Shown one piece after another: positions 1-8,734 of a DNA stretch of 58,534 nucleotides. The stretch comes from Verrucomicrobiota bacterium (GTDB taxonomy: Bacteria; Verrucomicrobiota; Verrucomicrobiia; Opitutales; Puniceicoccaceae). Each line of letters starts with the position of its first letter. Positions within the stretch are counted from its first letter, which is position 1. The translations under genes were made by a program, and so were the position numbers. The notes beneath the pieces are model-generated. The model was not told where the DNA came from. It worked only from the letters and a program-made list of their open reading frames with translations, and did no database searches. The stretch is from contig JBCDMB010000022.1 in the NCBI GenBank assembly GCA_038744685.1, positions 1 to 58,534 of the forward strand, given 5' to 3'.

Positions 1-189
1 CTCCTGCGCTGCCGGGTGCGCTACTTCACCGACGGCAGGATTCTCGGCTCAGAAGCCTTCGTCAGAGAACAGGCTGTGGCCCAGCCGCCGCCCGCTTCCG
101 TAAGACCCCCGGGACCCAAGCCCATGAGAGGGGCAAACTGGAGGGGTCTCTCCACTCTCGGAGGATTGCGTAAAGACTTATTCGGGTAG
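1..189 (+). CDS. REP-associated tyrosine transposase (RAYT), C-terminal end only
   Basis: Frame 1 is open from the window edge to a TAG at 187-189 (62 codons). The start of the gene lies outside the window. The segment CRVRYFTDGRILGSEAFV near the start matches the conserved C-terminal stretch of IS200-like REP-associated transposases (TnpREP/RAYT, Y1 family). These are usually single-copy, domesticated enzymes linked to REP palindromes. The catalytic HUH and Tyr residues would lie upstream and cannot be seen. The tail is rich in Pro and Arg. REP-like doublets at 39436-39502 and 28677-28826 could be its substrates, which is inference. It converges on purC with only 12 bp between the stop codons. 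Whether the gene is intact upstream is unknown. Confidence 0.72.
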   Translation, partial: LLRCRVRYFTDGRILGSEAFVREQAVAQPPPASVRPPGPKPMRGANWRGLSTLGGLRKDLFG

Positions 190-201
190 GATGGAAGATC
201 C

Positions 202-1176
202 TCAACAAAGAGAGCGATTCACCACTTGATTGATGGTTCCTAACTCTGTCTCTGTGTCACTTGGAAGAGGAACAGATTCGCCGACCAGAGCCATGTAAAT
301 CGAGTGATATCGGTTGGTGAGCTCCAGTCTAAGTTCGGGAGGGGCTTCAGGTAGCCTTTCATCGTGGTATGGGTCGCAGCGGTTGGCGAACCAGAGCCGA
401 ATAAACTCTTTATCGACGCTATCAGGTTCCTCGCCGAGAGAGAGCCGCTCTTCTAAAGTGTCCAATCTCCAAAAACGACTCGAATCAGGAGTGTGGATTT
501 CGTCAATGAGAACGAGGGATCCGTCTTCTATTAGGCCCATTTCATATTTCGTATCCACGAGAATGAACCCAGACTCCCGGACTTTTCTCTGCCCAAATTC
601 AAAGAGCTCAAGAGCTTTTTTGGAGGCAAGACTCCAAACTTCTTCGCTTACTATTCCTGAGTTCACAGCTTCCTCTCCGGAAATCGGCTGGTCGTGAGAC
701 TGTGCTTTTGTTGTTGGCGTCAGGATGGGTTGAGGGAGCTCATCGTTCTTTCTCAAACCATCTGGAATGATATTTCCGCAGTAATTACGCGCCCCTTCAG
801 AATAGTGGGTCCAAAGTGACGTGGAAGTTGATCCCGTAAGGTATCCTCGGACTACAAATTCAAGAGGAATCGGCTTACAAGCCTCTGCGATCGTAACGTT
901 CGGATGAGGAACGCTGATTAGATGATTCTCAATGATTGGTTCAGTTTCTCGAAACCACCAAGCACTCAGCAGATTCAGGATTCTGCCCTTCAGTGGAATC
1001 GTCGTTATGGAACGATCAAACGCACTTAGGCGATCCGTGCACACCAACGCGATCCTGTTATCGCTCCGGTATATGTCGCGGACCTTTCCTTCTACTTTGC
1101 CTGTCCGGCAATCAGTCTTTTCGATTATTTTTCCGAGTAGCTCCGCTTCAGAGAGGGGAAAGCCAGAGGTATGCAT
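202..1176 (-). CDS. purC: Phosphoribosylaminoimidazole-succinocarboxamide (SAICAR) synthetase
   Basis: 324 aa, the length of the longer yeast-like SAICAR synthetases rather than the ~240-aa Bacillus type. It joins CAIR and aspartate with ATP to make SAICAR in purine synthesis. Family features visible are the N-terminal GKVRDIY nucleotide-binding strand near residues 30-36, SAFDR (about 50-55), the VVRGYLTGS loop (about 108-116) and LVDTKYEMG followed by IDEIHTPDSSRFW in the C-terminal half. It is the last gene of the minus-strand order purL-purM-purQ-purC, 15 bp after purQ, so it is almost certainly cotranscribed. No clear terminator follows before the convergent transposase end. The call is firm. 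Confidence 0.96.
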   Translation of the reverse strand: MHTSGFPLSEAELLGKIIEKTDCRTGKVEGKVRDIYRSDNRIALVCTDRLSAFDRSITTIPLKGRILNLLSAWWFRETEPIIENHLISVPHPNVTIAEACKPIPLEFVVRGYLTGSTSTSLWTHYSEGARNYCGNIIPDGLRKNDELPQPILTPTTKAQSHDQPISGEEAVNSGIVSEEVWSLASKKALELFEFGQRKVRESGFILVDTKYEMGLIEDGSLVLIDEIHTPDSSRFWRLDTLEERLSLGEEPDSVDKEFIRLWFANRCDPYHDERLPEAPPELRLELTNRYHSIYMALVGESVPLPSDTETELGTINQVVNRSLC

Positions 1177-1191
1177 CTTCTGTTTTTCTGG

Positions 1192-2481
1192 TTAGACCTT
1201 TTTCAGAAAGGCCTCTGGATCTAATTCGCCTATGGTATCCGACACCGGATTGTGTAAAATATGGGTGGATAGAACTTTCGGAAGCTGGGTTTTGCGAAGC
1301 TCAGCCGATTGGAATCTGAGAATCCACAAGACGGATGAGTTTAGTTGACTGGGATACTCGAGGTGAAACCGGCGTTGAAGCGTCTCCAAAACCCGTTTCC
1401 CACGCAAGTCATCGGTAGGGGAGACGCAGACAACCGCAACTTTCGAGGGATCGCCTGGGTCTGATCGGTCGACAAACTCCTTGTTAGAGTTAAAGAGCTC
1501 ACCAGTCTCTTTAAGTTCAGTTTCCCAATTCTCGGGAAAATCGGAGTGTTCCAGCTCCCATAAAATCCTTCGCTCGACCGAGACATCGAAACCGATTCTA
1601 CGCAGGCTTTGTTCCACCGACTTTGCTGTTGTATCCGTGATAATTAGTGAAACGGGTAAGGTCACGGAACCCGCTGAAACTGAACGCTCTTCGACCTGCT
1701 CATTCTCCACATGAAATTCCAGCGGACGAGAATCGTGGGTCTGCCCGCGCTCCATGTATTCTCTCATGGACGAGAATATTGCATTTCCGTTCGGTGTTCT
1801 TTCAGGATGAGGCATCATCGCCATCACATTGCCCGCGGGATTCGAAACAGCAGCAAGGTTCTCAGCGGATCCATTCGGGTTCGTTGGGAAGTGATTCTCA
1901 ATGTTTCCAGATTCCGCAGAATACTGAAACACTCCCTGTCCGCGTTCCATTATCTCCTCAAGGAGACTTGGATGGGCTAAAAAACGCCCTTCAGCATGTG
2001 CAAATGGTATGTTGAGTTGATCGCCCTTCTCAATGTGGCGCGTGAAGGCCGTTCTATCCGGATCGACAGCACTCTTCACAAAACACCAGTCATTGAAAAA
2101 CCCCGAGCCAAGGAGGTGCTCACCAACCTGACGACGATTCGGAGCTAATGACATGGCCACTTTGTTTCCAGAAACCCCTGGAACAAGGCCACTCTCAACC
2201 AGTATTTGTGCACCGTTGCAGATACCAAGGACTGGCTTTCCGGTCTCCGCTTCCCGTTTAATGATTTCGAGGATTGGATCCAGCGACGCGAGAACTCCTG
2301 CCCTCGATCTATCTTCGTAGGAAAACCCTCCTACGAGAAAGTATCCATCATAAGATGACAATTCCGCTGACGAGCGGTTCCATAGGAACTCCTTTGGGTG
2401 CATCCCGTTTCTCCGGATAGCCGCTGCTGACTCCGCCTCGCAATTGCTTCCGGGAAACTGGATGATTGCGACCTTTTTCAT
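1192..2481 (-). CDS. purQ: FGAM synthase glutaminase subunit PurQ with a C-terminal PurS-like extension
   Basis: 429 aa, far longer than the 225-270 aa of ordinary PurQ. Residues 1-245 are a class I glutamine amidotransferase: catalytic Cys88 in GICNGAQ, and His225/Glu227 in MMPHPERT. It supplies ammonia to PurL for FGAR to FGAM conversion. The remaining ~160 residues (about 270-429) look PurS-like. Residues about 347-420 follow the PurS pattern, with DLRGKRVLETL in the first helix and a final HILHNPVSDTI resembling the family's LLANPVIEDY end. Residues 277-345 may be a second, more diverged copy. No separate purS is present here although PurL is of the small type that needs PurS. Lies 6 bp after purM. 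The PurS assignment is by eye. Confidence 0.93.
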   Translation of the reverse strand: MKKVAIIQFPGSNCEAESAAAIRRNGMHPKEFLWNRSSAELSSYDGYFLVGGFSYEDRSRAGVLASLDPILEIIKREAETGKPVLGICNGAQILVESGLVPGVSGNKVAMSLAPNRRQVGEHLLGSGFFNDWCFVKSAVDPDRTAFTRHIEKGDQLNIPFAHAEGRFLAHPSLLEEIMERGQGVFQYSAESGNIENHFPTNPNGSAENLAAVSNPAGNVMAMMPHPERTPNGNAIFSSMREYMERGQTHDSRPLEFHVENEQVEERSVSAGSVTLPVSLIITDTTAKSVEQSLRRIGFDVSVERRILWELEHSDFPENWETELKETGELFNSNKEFVDRSDPGDPSKVAVVCVSPTDDLRGKRVLETLQRRFHLEYPSQLNSSVLWILRFQSAELRKTQLPKVLSTHILHNPVSDTIGELDPEAFLKKV

Positions 2482-2487
2482 TCTTTC

Positions 2488-3528
2488 CTAGATAAGAGAA
2501 ACCTTTCGATCCCCAGGGATTACGGCCCCAATTCGAAATGCGTTGCTTCCGGCTTGTTCGGCAATTTGTAGGGCGCGGGTAACTTCTTCTTCAGGCAAAA
2601 TGCCGACGAGTCCAATTCCCATGTTGAACGTTCTGTACATTTCCCTCTCATCGATTTCGCCCAATTCCCGGATGACAGAAAAAACAGCAATTTCCGGCCA
2701 AGAGCCTTTCTTGATTTCGACGGAAGTTCCCTCCGGTAGTATTCTGGGGATATTTTCCAGGAAGCCTCCCCCCGTTATGTGTGCTAGACCTTTGATCGAA
2801 ACTTCTGATTCAATCCATCGGTCTATTGGTTTTCGGTAATTCAAATGAGGCTCAAGAAGCGTGTCCCCTACAGACGCGGTGAGGTCCTCCAGACGATCTT
2901 CGGTAGTAAGTCCCGCAATCTCGAAAAACACTTTTCGGGCAAGAGAAAAACCGTTGGTATGCAAACCGGAGGAGGAAAGGGCGATTACCACGTCTCCTGG
3001 GGTGATCGAAGATCCGTTTATGATCTTTTCCTTGTCAACTAGGCCACTTACGCAGCCAACGATATCATGCTCGCCCGGCAGATAGGTTGACGGCATCTCC
3101 GCCGTTTCACCACCTACAAGAGAGATTCCATTTTCGCGGCAATTTTGAGCCATGCCGGCAACAATCTCCTCCACAACAGCAGGATCGAGCTTCTCGTTAG
3201 CGATGTAATCGAGGAAACTAACGGGCTGCGCTCCGTGAACGAGAATGTCGTTCGTAGTCGCGCTTACTACGTCTATGCCAAGATTGAAATACTTTCCTGC
3301 CATCCTGGCCACTGATACTTTTGTTCCAACGCCGTCGATACTCTGGATAAGCACTGGGTTTTGGTAGCGTTTGAGAGCAGCGCCTAGTTCCACCATCGAA
3401 CCAAACGACCCCACACCTGTCAGAACATCCGGGCCGAAGGTGCTCTTGGCGAGTGGCGCGATCCGATCAACCGCTTCATTTCCTGCGTCTATGTCGACAC
3501 CCGATGATTTATAATCAGCTTTGCTCAT
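2488..3528 (-). CDS. purM: Phosphoribosylformylglycinamidine cyclo-ligase (AIR synthetase)
   Basis: 346 aa, standard length. It closes FGAM to AIR with ATP, the step directly after PurLQS. Diagnostic features are YKSSGVDIDAGN at the N-terminus, the SIDGVGTKV ATP/phosphate loop near residues 63-71, the GGETAEMPSTY motif mid-protein and THITGGGF-type sequence (AHITGGGFLENIPR) in the C-terminal domain. The start ATG overlaps the 3' end of purL by 14 bp, so translation is probably coupled to PurL. The product channels to the next step encoded elsewhere, since no purK/purE is in the window. No anomalies. Confidence 0.97.
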   Translation of the reverse strand: MSKADYKSSGVDIDAGNEAVDRIAPLAKSTFGPDVLTGVGSFGSMVELGAALKRYQNPVLIQSIDGVGTKVSVARMAGKYFNLGIDVVSATTNDILVHGAQPVSFLDYIANEKLDPAVVEEIVAGMAQNCRENGISLVGGETAEMPSTYLPGEHDIVGCVSGLVDKEKIINGSSITPGDVVIALSSSGLHTNGFSLARKVFFEIAGLTTEDRLEDLTASVGDTLLEPHLNYRKPIDRWIESEVSIKGLAHITGGGFLENIPRILPEGTSVEIKKGSWPEIAVFSVIRELGEIDEREMYRTFNMGIGLVGILPEEEVTRALQIAEQAGSNAFRIGAVIPGDRKVSLI

Positions 3529-5899
3529 GGAGATGGTTCATTTGGGAGTCGAGCTTTTCGCGTAATCCGCATTCCCAGACAGTCTTTAGTTCATTGAGCG
3601 GGATCTTAATATTGGATCCGAGGATAAAGTCGTCGCTGTTTGCGGTTTTGCCAACGGCTTCGACAGGAACGTTATGAGCTTTCGCTTTCGTCAGAAAAAA
3701 CTCCTTGTTTTTGTCTTCTACCTCAACGATGAATCCTCCGAATTCACCGAACAAAACTGACGGATCGGTACCTTTCTCGAAGGAGATCCCATCAAAACTG
3801 ACCCCGCCTTCAACTGCTGCTTCCGCAAGTGCAACTGCAAGGCCTCCATCGGACACGTCGTGGCAAGAGAGAATCACCCCTTCCTCGATCATCTCAACGA
3901 CCATGTAAGCGTCTCGCTGAATCACCTCTGGATCTGGGTCTGGAATTGTCCCGTGGGTTCCTCCCTTACTTTCCAACCAGAGCGATCCAGATAGTGAACG
4001 AGCAAACGCGCCCACGTGGAACACGAGGGAACCGGCTCTGGAAAACCCGAATCCAACCACTTTTGAGGCATCAGGCATTCTGCCGACGCAAGAAATCATG
4101 GGGCTGGGTGGGATAGCACGTCCCTGAGACTCGTTGTAAAGAGAGACGTTGCCGGCGATGATCGGAATGCCGGACTCGGGATAGTCAAAAAGAGTGACGG
4201 ACTTAGCGGCCGAAGCTACTCCTTCGACTCCAGCAACAAAGTCTCCCATCTGGTCCGGTTTTTCTGGATTTCCGTAGCACAGGCAGTCTGTAAAGGCGAC
4301 GGGCCTTCCTCCGACAGCGCATACATTTCGAAAGGCCTCAAAGACTGACCACTGCGCTCCTGCTCTGGCATCGATACGATTGTAGCGGGGATTTTGGTCG
4401 AGGCTCACAACTGCGCCTGCCTTGCGAATTTCTTCTGGCCAGACCGGATCTTCGAAAGGACGAAATACTCCGGCATCACCACGACCCGCCTCTAACTCGG
4501 TAGCGCCTTGAACCTGTTTGTCGTAGGATTCAAAAACAGGTTTCCTTGAGGCCACGTTATGGTGCCCCATGAGTGACAGGAGGTCGGTTGAAAAATCAGA
4601 TGCAGAAAAAGAAGGAATGCTCTCGGATGCTGTATATCTTTCTGGAAGAGAGTAATCCCGATCATAAAGGATTCCCTTCGTGACTTCAGAGGCTGAAGCC
4701 TCGACGAGAATCTCACCGTTCCATGTTACGCGGTAGAGTCCGTCGCCCCGGATTCGCCCTACCACTGCCGCTCTGGCCCCAGAAGAGACCTCCGGCAACG
4801 CAAAAGTCTGATTATAGTGTTCCAGGACTATTTGTTTAAGGTCTTCAGGGACGACCCACATGAAGCGTTCCTGGGTTTCCGAGCAGAGGATCACGTGCGG
4901 CGGGAGTCCTTCCATACCAACCGGGACTTTGTCCACTTCCACCTCGGCTCCGTAACCAGCGGCCTCAGCCAGCTCTACGCTTGCACAGGCAATACCCCCT
5001 GCGCCAAGATCCTTGAAACCTACCCGGTTGATCGCCTGGTTATCTATTAAGATCCTATGTAGGGCATAAGTTGCCTTAAGAAGGTGGCGTTCCAGAAAAG
5101 CGTTTGGCTCTTGAACTGCACCTTTGTTTTTCTCTTTCTCCCTTTCATCCAGCTCGCCAGAGGCAAAACTTGCGCCGCCAAATCCGCTGTTGTCAGTAGG
5201 CTTTCCCACAAGGATAAGATGATAGCCTTCCGCATTCTCCGGAGCATAGGAGTGGAGAATTTCATCTTCTGCGATAGCGCCCAAGGTCAGCACCGTAACG
5301 AGGCAGTTGTCGTTGTAGCCCGGATCAAAGAATATGTCGCCGCAGACGTTGGGGATACCAAGGGGATTTCCGTATCCAGCTATCCCTGCGACAACTCCCT
5401 CCTGAATCCACTTGCTCTTCGGAAGGTCAACGTCGCCGAAGCGCAACGAATCTCCGACTGCTATTACCTTTGCACCCATACAGCATACATCGCGAACGTT
5501 TCCTCCGACACCAGTAGCAGCTCCCTCATAAGGGACTACTTGAGATGGATGATTGTGGCTCTCGTGGCTTACCGCCAATCCAAAACGGCGACCCTTAGCG
5601 TCCCGGGCAATTTCGACAATACCAGCGTCTTCAGTTGGACCCAGGATTACGCTGGGTCCTTCCGTGAGAAACTGCTTTAGGTGAGTCCGGCTGCTTTTGT
5701 AGGAGCAGTGTTCGGAGCCTTGAATTGACCAGAGAACACACTCTGCGAGAGTCGGTGGACGCTTAAGGATTCGATTTTGGATTGTGCGTGCCTCTTCAAC
5801 CGTAAGAGAGAGATGGTGGTCGCGGAGAAGGGAGGCAATGGCCTCCTCACTAAGGCCATTGAAGTCTAAAGAAATCGGTTGTGCATGAAGAGGAGGCAT
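3515..5899 (-). CDS. purL: Phosphoribosylformylglycinamidine synthase large subunit, small-type PurL
   Basis: 794 aa, in the range of small PurL proteins (about 720-800 aa), which lack the built-in PurS-like and glutaminase domains of the 1,300-aa form. It converts FGAR to FGAM with ATP and ammonia delivered by PurQ. Visible signatures are GSEHCSYKSS with catalytic His64, SHESHNHPS (residues 111-119) and the Mg-binding VGGNVRDV segment. Two repeated AIR-synthetase-like halves follow, with KDLGAGGI and SCHDVSDGGLA. It is the first gene of the minus-strand pur operon. The upstream 262-bp divergent region holds the nested palindrome at 6016-6060. No strong Shine-Dalgarno precedes the ATG. Confidence 0.96.
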   Translation of the reverse strand: MPPLHAQPISLDFNGLSEEAIASLLRDHHLSLTVEEARTIQNRILKRPPTLAECVLWSIQGSEHCSYKSSRTHLKQFLTEGPSVILGPTEDAGIVEIARDAKGRRFGLAVSHESHNHPSQVVPYEGAATGVGGNVRDVCCMGAKVIAVGDSLRFGDVDLPKSKWIQEGVVAGIAGYGNPLGIPNVCGDIFFDPGYNDNCLVTVLTLGAIAEDEILHSYAPENAEGYHLILVGKPTDNSGFGGASFASGELDEREKEKNKGAVQEPNAFLERHLLKATYALHRILIDNQAINRVGFKDLGAGGIACASVELAEAAGYGAEVEVDKVPVGMEGLPPHVILCSETQERFMWVVPEDLKQIVLEHYNQTFALPEVSSGARAAVVGRIRGDGLYRVTWNGEILVEASASEVTKGILYDRDYSLPERYTASESIPSFSASDFSTDLLSLMGHHNVASRKPVFESYDKQVQGATELEAGRGDAGVFRPFEDPVWPEEIRKAGAVVSLDQNPRYNRIDARAGAQWSVFEAFRNVCAVGGRPVAFTDCLCYGNPEKPDQMGDFVAGVEGVASAAKSVTLFDYPESGIPIIAGNVSLYNESQGRAIPPSPMISCVGRMPDASKVVGFGFSRAGSLVFHVGAFARSLSGSLWLESKGGTHGTIPDPDPEVIQRDAYMVVEMIEEGVILSCHDVSDGGLAVALAEAAVEGGVSFDGISFEKGTDPSVLFGEFGGFIVEVEDKNKEFFLTKAKAHNVPVEAVGKTANSDDFILGSNIKIPLNELKTVWECGLREKLDSQMNHLHEQS

Positions 5900-6015
5900 C
5901 TACCGCGAGCTGACCGTCTCGGTGCGAACGAGTCAATTCCTGTCTCGTGACAGCAACGATTTTCGCGCTTTCAGGAGATTTCGGATTTTTTCCCATTCTG
6001 GATCCGTCGGTCAAA

Positions 6016-6060
6016 ATCGAATATTAATAATTGAAAATCAATAACTTATGGATATTCGAT
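6016..6060. promoter_or_regulatory. Nested AT-rich palindrome between divergent purL and thioredoxin gene
   Basis: A perfect 9-bp inverted repeat, ATCGAATAT at 6016-6024 and ATATTCGAT at 6052-6060, encloses a second small palindrome, TTGA-AAA-TCAA at 6031-6041, with nearly the same centre. It lies in the only non-coding stretch (5900-6161) from which both purL (minus) and the thioredoxin-fold gene (plus) must be transcribed. This layout suits an operator or promoter region, perhaps for purine control. No known PurR box or PRPP/guanine riboswitch fold was recognised, so its function is inference. Confidence 0.4.
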
Positions 6061-6161
6061 CGGATGATGACCCACATTTTCTCCGATGAAAAGGCTCGCA
6101 AAATGGCACTAAAGAGTAGATGGTTCTTACCTAATCTTACTTTAATCAGGAACTTACAGCC

Positions 6162-6668
6162 ATGAAACTCTTTCTTTGCTTACTTTTTGCTGTCGCCAGC
6201 TCCTTTGCTTTTGGAGGAAGTCTCCAAGACAAAATTTCTGGCGATTTGGTTCGCCTTGATGGTGACGCCCTCGTTCCAGCCTCTGATGCTTTGGACGGCA
6301 AGGATGTAATTGCCGTATACTACTCAGCTCACTGGTGCCCACCTTGTCGGCAATTTACTCCGCAACTATCCGAGTTCTATGATCAGGCTTCGGAAGAATA
6401 CCCAAACTTCCAGATGATCTTTATGAGTAGCGACCGAGGATCAGATGCCATGGAAGAATACATGGAGTGGGGCAAAATGAACTTTCCTGCCGTGAGCTTC
6501 GATGAACGGCAGGCTTCCGGCTTGGGAGAGTTTTCTGCCCGCGGAATCCCTTATCTCGTGGTTCTTGATGGTGACGGGAACCAGATCCTCGGAAAGGCCC
6601 CGGGCGAAGACTACAAGTCTCCCTACCAAACGTTAGAAGAGTTGAATTCCCTTCTGGCCTCGCAATAG
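6162..6668 (+). CDS. Exported thioredoxin-fold protein, nucleoredoxin/TlpA-like
   Basis: 168 aa. An N-terminal signal peptide (about residues 1-19, hydrophobic FLCLLFAVASSFAFG) indicates export to the periplasm. The active site is HWCPPCRQF, with Cys59 and Cys62 in a CPPC motif. The following PQLSEFYDQ and the later RGIPYLVVLD (cis-Pro loop) fit the nucleoredoxin/tryparedoxin branch of the thioredoxin family. Its role is probably thiol-disulfide exchange, but the substrate is unknown. It is a single gene, divergent from purL and separated from the channel gene by about 130 bp. The start is the only ATG that keeps the signal peptide. Only a weak ribosome site precedes it. Confidence 0.85.
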   Translation: MKLFLCLLFAVASSFAFGGSLQDKISGDLVRLDGDALVPASDALDGKDVIAVYYSAHWCPPCRQFTPQLSEFYDQASEEYPNFQMIFMSSDRGSDAMEEYMEWGKMNFPAVSFDERQASGLGEFSARGIPYLVVLDGDGNQILGKAPGEDYKSPYQTLEELNSLLASQ

Positions 6669-6798
6669 GTCGTCTAGACTTATCCGGTAACTCCCTGTAG
6701 CGGACATTCCGGAAAACGACCGTAAAAGCTCTTTATCGGGAACAGCGTTTCCGAGTGTATAGGTTTGTGGATTCTTCTATCTGAAAACGGAGTAGGTG

Positions 6799-8496
6799 AT
6801 GAAATTCCTTGGTTCACAGTTTTCTTATTTCATAAGGGACCCCCAGGCCCGCAGGAATCTTGGAGCACTGAAGACGTATCTGTTTTTCCTCCTCGGGATT
6901 ATAGTTCTATATTCAGTTCTATTCCACGTCGTCATGCTTTGGGAGGGGCAGGATCATTCGTGGCTCACCGGTTTTTATTGGACGCTCACTGTGATGAGCA
7001 CCCTTGGTTTCGGTGACATTACTTTCGATAGCGATATCGGCCGTTTATTTAGCGTTCTCGTGATGTCCTCAGGAGTAGTTCTACTCCTGATCATGCTCCC
7101 GTTTGCTTTCATTCGTTTTTTCTACGCACCATGGCTCGAGGCTCAGATCCGCGCCAAAGTTCCGACGAAGGTAGCTCCCGAACTAGAAAATCACGTGATC
7201 ATTTGTCAGCGAGATTTCATTACAAATGGACTGGTCCGTAAACTGAAACTCAATGACATCCCCTATTGCATTCTTGAAGGCGACCATCAAAAGGCAGCTC
7301 AACTCCGGGAAGAAGGTCTGACCGTTGTAGCAGGACAGATTGATGACACGCAGACATTTGAGAACGTCAATGTGAACAAAGCGCGGCTTCTTCTGGCCAA
7401 CGCAGCCGACGCAGTAAACACAAACATCCTACTGACAGTTCGGTCGATTAGCTCGACGATACCGATCATCGCTTTGGCAGAGGAGGACGATTCGATCGAC
7501 ATTTTTTCGATGAGCGGAGCAACCTACCCGCTGGCACTGAAAACGAGGCTCGGCGAACACTTGGCGACCCGTATTGGTTCAGGAACAGGGACGGCACAGG
7601 AGGTGGGTCGGTTCAAGGATCTCGTGATCGTTGAGTTTCTCGTCCACGGTACTCCTTTGGAGGGTAAATCGCTACTAAAGGCGGGCATAAGGGAATCGAC
7701 CGGTATGAACGTGGTAGGTCTATGGGACTCGGGTCGACTTTGTTCCGTCGATCCGAACAAGCCGCTAGGGGAGACCTGTGTCCCCGTAGCCGTAGGAAGG
7801 CAGGAACAGGTGGATCGCCTAAATAAGCTACTTGGGTCTGGTGATGCGGGACAGCATGAGGTGCTTGTGATTGGCGGGGGAAAGGTGGGTCGATCGACGG
7901 CTACCGCTCTCCGGAAAAGGGGAGTGATCGTTCGCATTGTGGACCAAAATCCGGCTTTGGAGAAAGAGTTGGCACCGTTTTGCGACAAGGTTATTATCGG
8001 GAATGCTGCCGACCGGAAAGTGTTGGAAGCCGCTGGTGTGGGGACCGCAAATGCTGTCGCACTTACCACCCATGACGATGCACAAAACATTCATCTCGCC
8101 GTGTACTTTCGCCGCCTGAAACCGGAATTGGGAATCGTGAGCCGTATCACCCGCGAGCGAAACATCGATGCGATTTATCGGGCCGGTGCTGACTTCGTTC
8201 TGAGCTACGCTTCGCTGGGATGCGAGTTTATCACTGCCTACTTGTTGAAAAGGGAGCCCGTAATGGTCGGAGAAGGCGCTGACTTTTTCTCAGTGGATGT
8301 TCCCGCGAGCCTCGCCAATAAAACTCTTGCCGAAAGCGGTATTGGCTCGGAAACAGGCTTGGTCGTAATTGCATTTGAATATGGAGGCCAGACTACGACG
8401 AACCCGCCCCCGACAGTCGTCCTCCAATCGAAGGGAAAGCTTCTTCTTCTTGGCACGAATGCTCAGCGAGAGAGATTTAATGCAGTGTTCGGCTAA
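6799..8496 (+). CDS. Potassium channel with two tandem RCK (TrkA-N/TrkA-C) units
   Basis: 565 aa. A two-helix pore domain (TM at about 25-45 and 75-100) carries the selectivity filter TLGFGD. Two complete RCK units follow. The first (about 133-330) begins VIICQRDF and lacks the Gly-rich nucleotide motif. The second (about 350-566) begins VLVIGGGKVG, a canonical NAD-binding Rossmann start. Each is followed by a TrkA-C-like lobe. The protein should form a ligand-gated K+ channel in the inner membrane. Most bacterial channels carry one RCK unit per chain, so this arrangement resembles BK-type tandem RCK channels. An ATG at 6799 has GGAG 6 bp upstream; an in-frame GTG at 6796 is the alternative. 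The gene stands alone. Confidence 0.9.
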   Translation: MKFLGSQFSYFIRDPQARRNLGALKTYLFFLLGIIVLYSVLFHVVMLWEGQDHSWLTGFYWTLTVMSTLGFGDITFDSDIGRLFSVLVMSSGVVLLLIMLPFAFIRFFYAPWLEAQIRAKVPTKVAPELENHVIICQRDFITNGLVRKLKLNDIPYCILEGDHQKAAQLREEGLTVVAGQIDDTQTFENVNVNKARLLLANAADAVNTNILLTVRSISSTIPIIALAEEDDSIDIFSMSGATYPLALKTRLGEHLATRIGSGTGTAQEVGRFKDLVIVEFLVHGTPLEGKSLLKAGIRESTGMNVVGLWDSGRLCSVDPNKPLGETCVPVAVGRQEQVDRLNKLLGSGDAGQHEVLVIGGGKVGRSTATALRKRGVIVRIVDQNPALEKELAPFCDKVIIGNAADRKVLEAAGVGTANAVALTTHDDAQNIHLAVYFRRLKPELGIVSRITRERNIDAIYRAGADFVLSYASLGCEFITAYLLKREPVMVGEGADFFSVDVPASLANKTLAESGIGSETGLVVIAFEYGGQTTTNPPPTVVLQSKGKLLLLGTNAQRERFNAVFG

Positions 8497-8734
8497 GAAT
8501 GATTAGAGAAATCCTCTCTTGATTCCCCTGCGCCATTGTTTCCAATTCAAGATTAGCAGGAATTTCGGCGGACTTGGAGGAGTGGCTTTCGGTGCGAATT
8601 GAATCAACGGTTTGGAAGCTCTTGGTTGCTGAAGTGCCGATGAATTCCATGGTTTTGGGAGACTGCTCACTTTTGTTTTGCGAAGTCTTTACTGAGTTCT
8701 CATTCTCATCGTAAATCATTGAAAACGAGCAGGT

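Noticed and set aside
314-697. Open frame opposite purC
   Set aside because: Ser-rich antisense shadow of a firmly identified gene, with no domain or start support.
5084-5680. 198-codon plus-strand frame opposite purL
   Set aside because: Lies wholly inside purL on the other strand. Its composition follows the purL codons in mirror and has no family match.
7524-8090. 188-codon minus-strand frame inside the channel gene
   Set aside because: Antisense shadow of the RCK domains, Ser/Pro/Arg-rich with no motifs.
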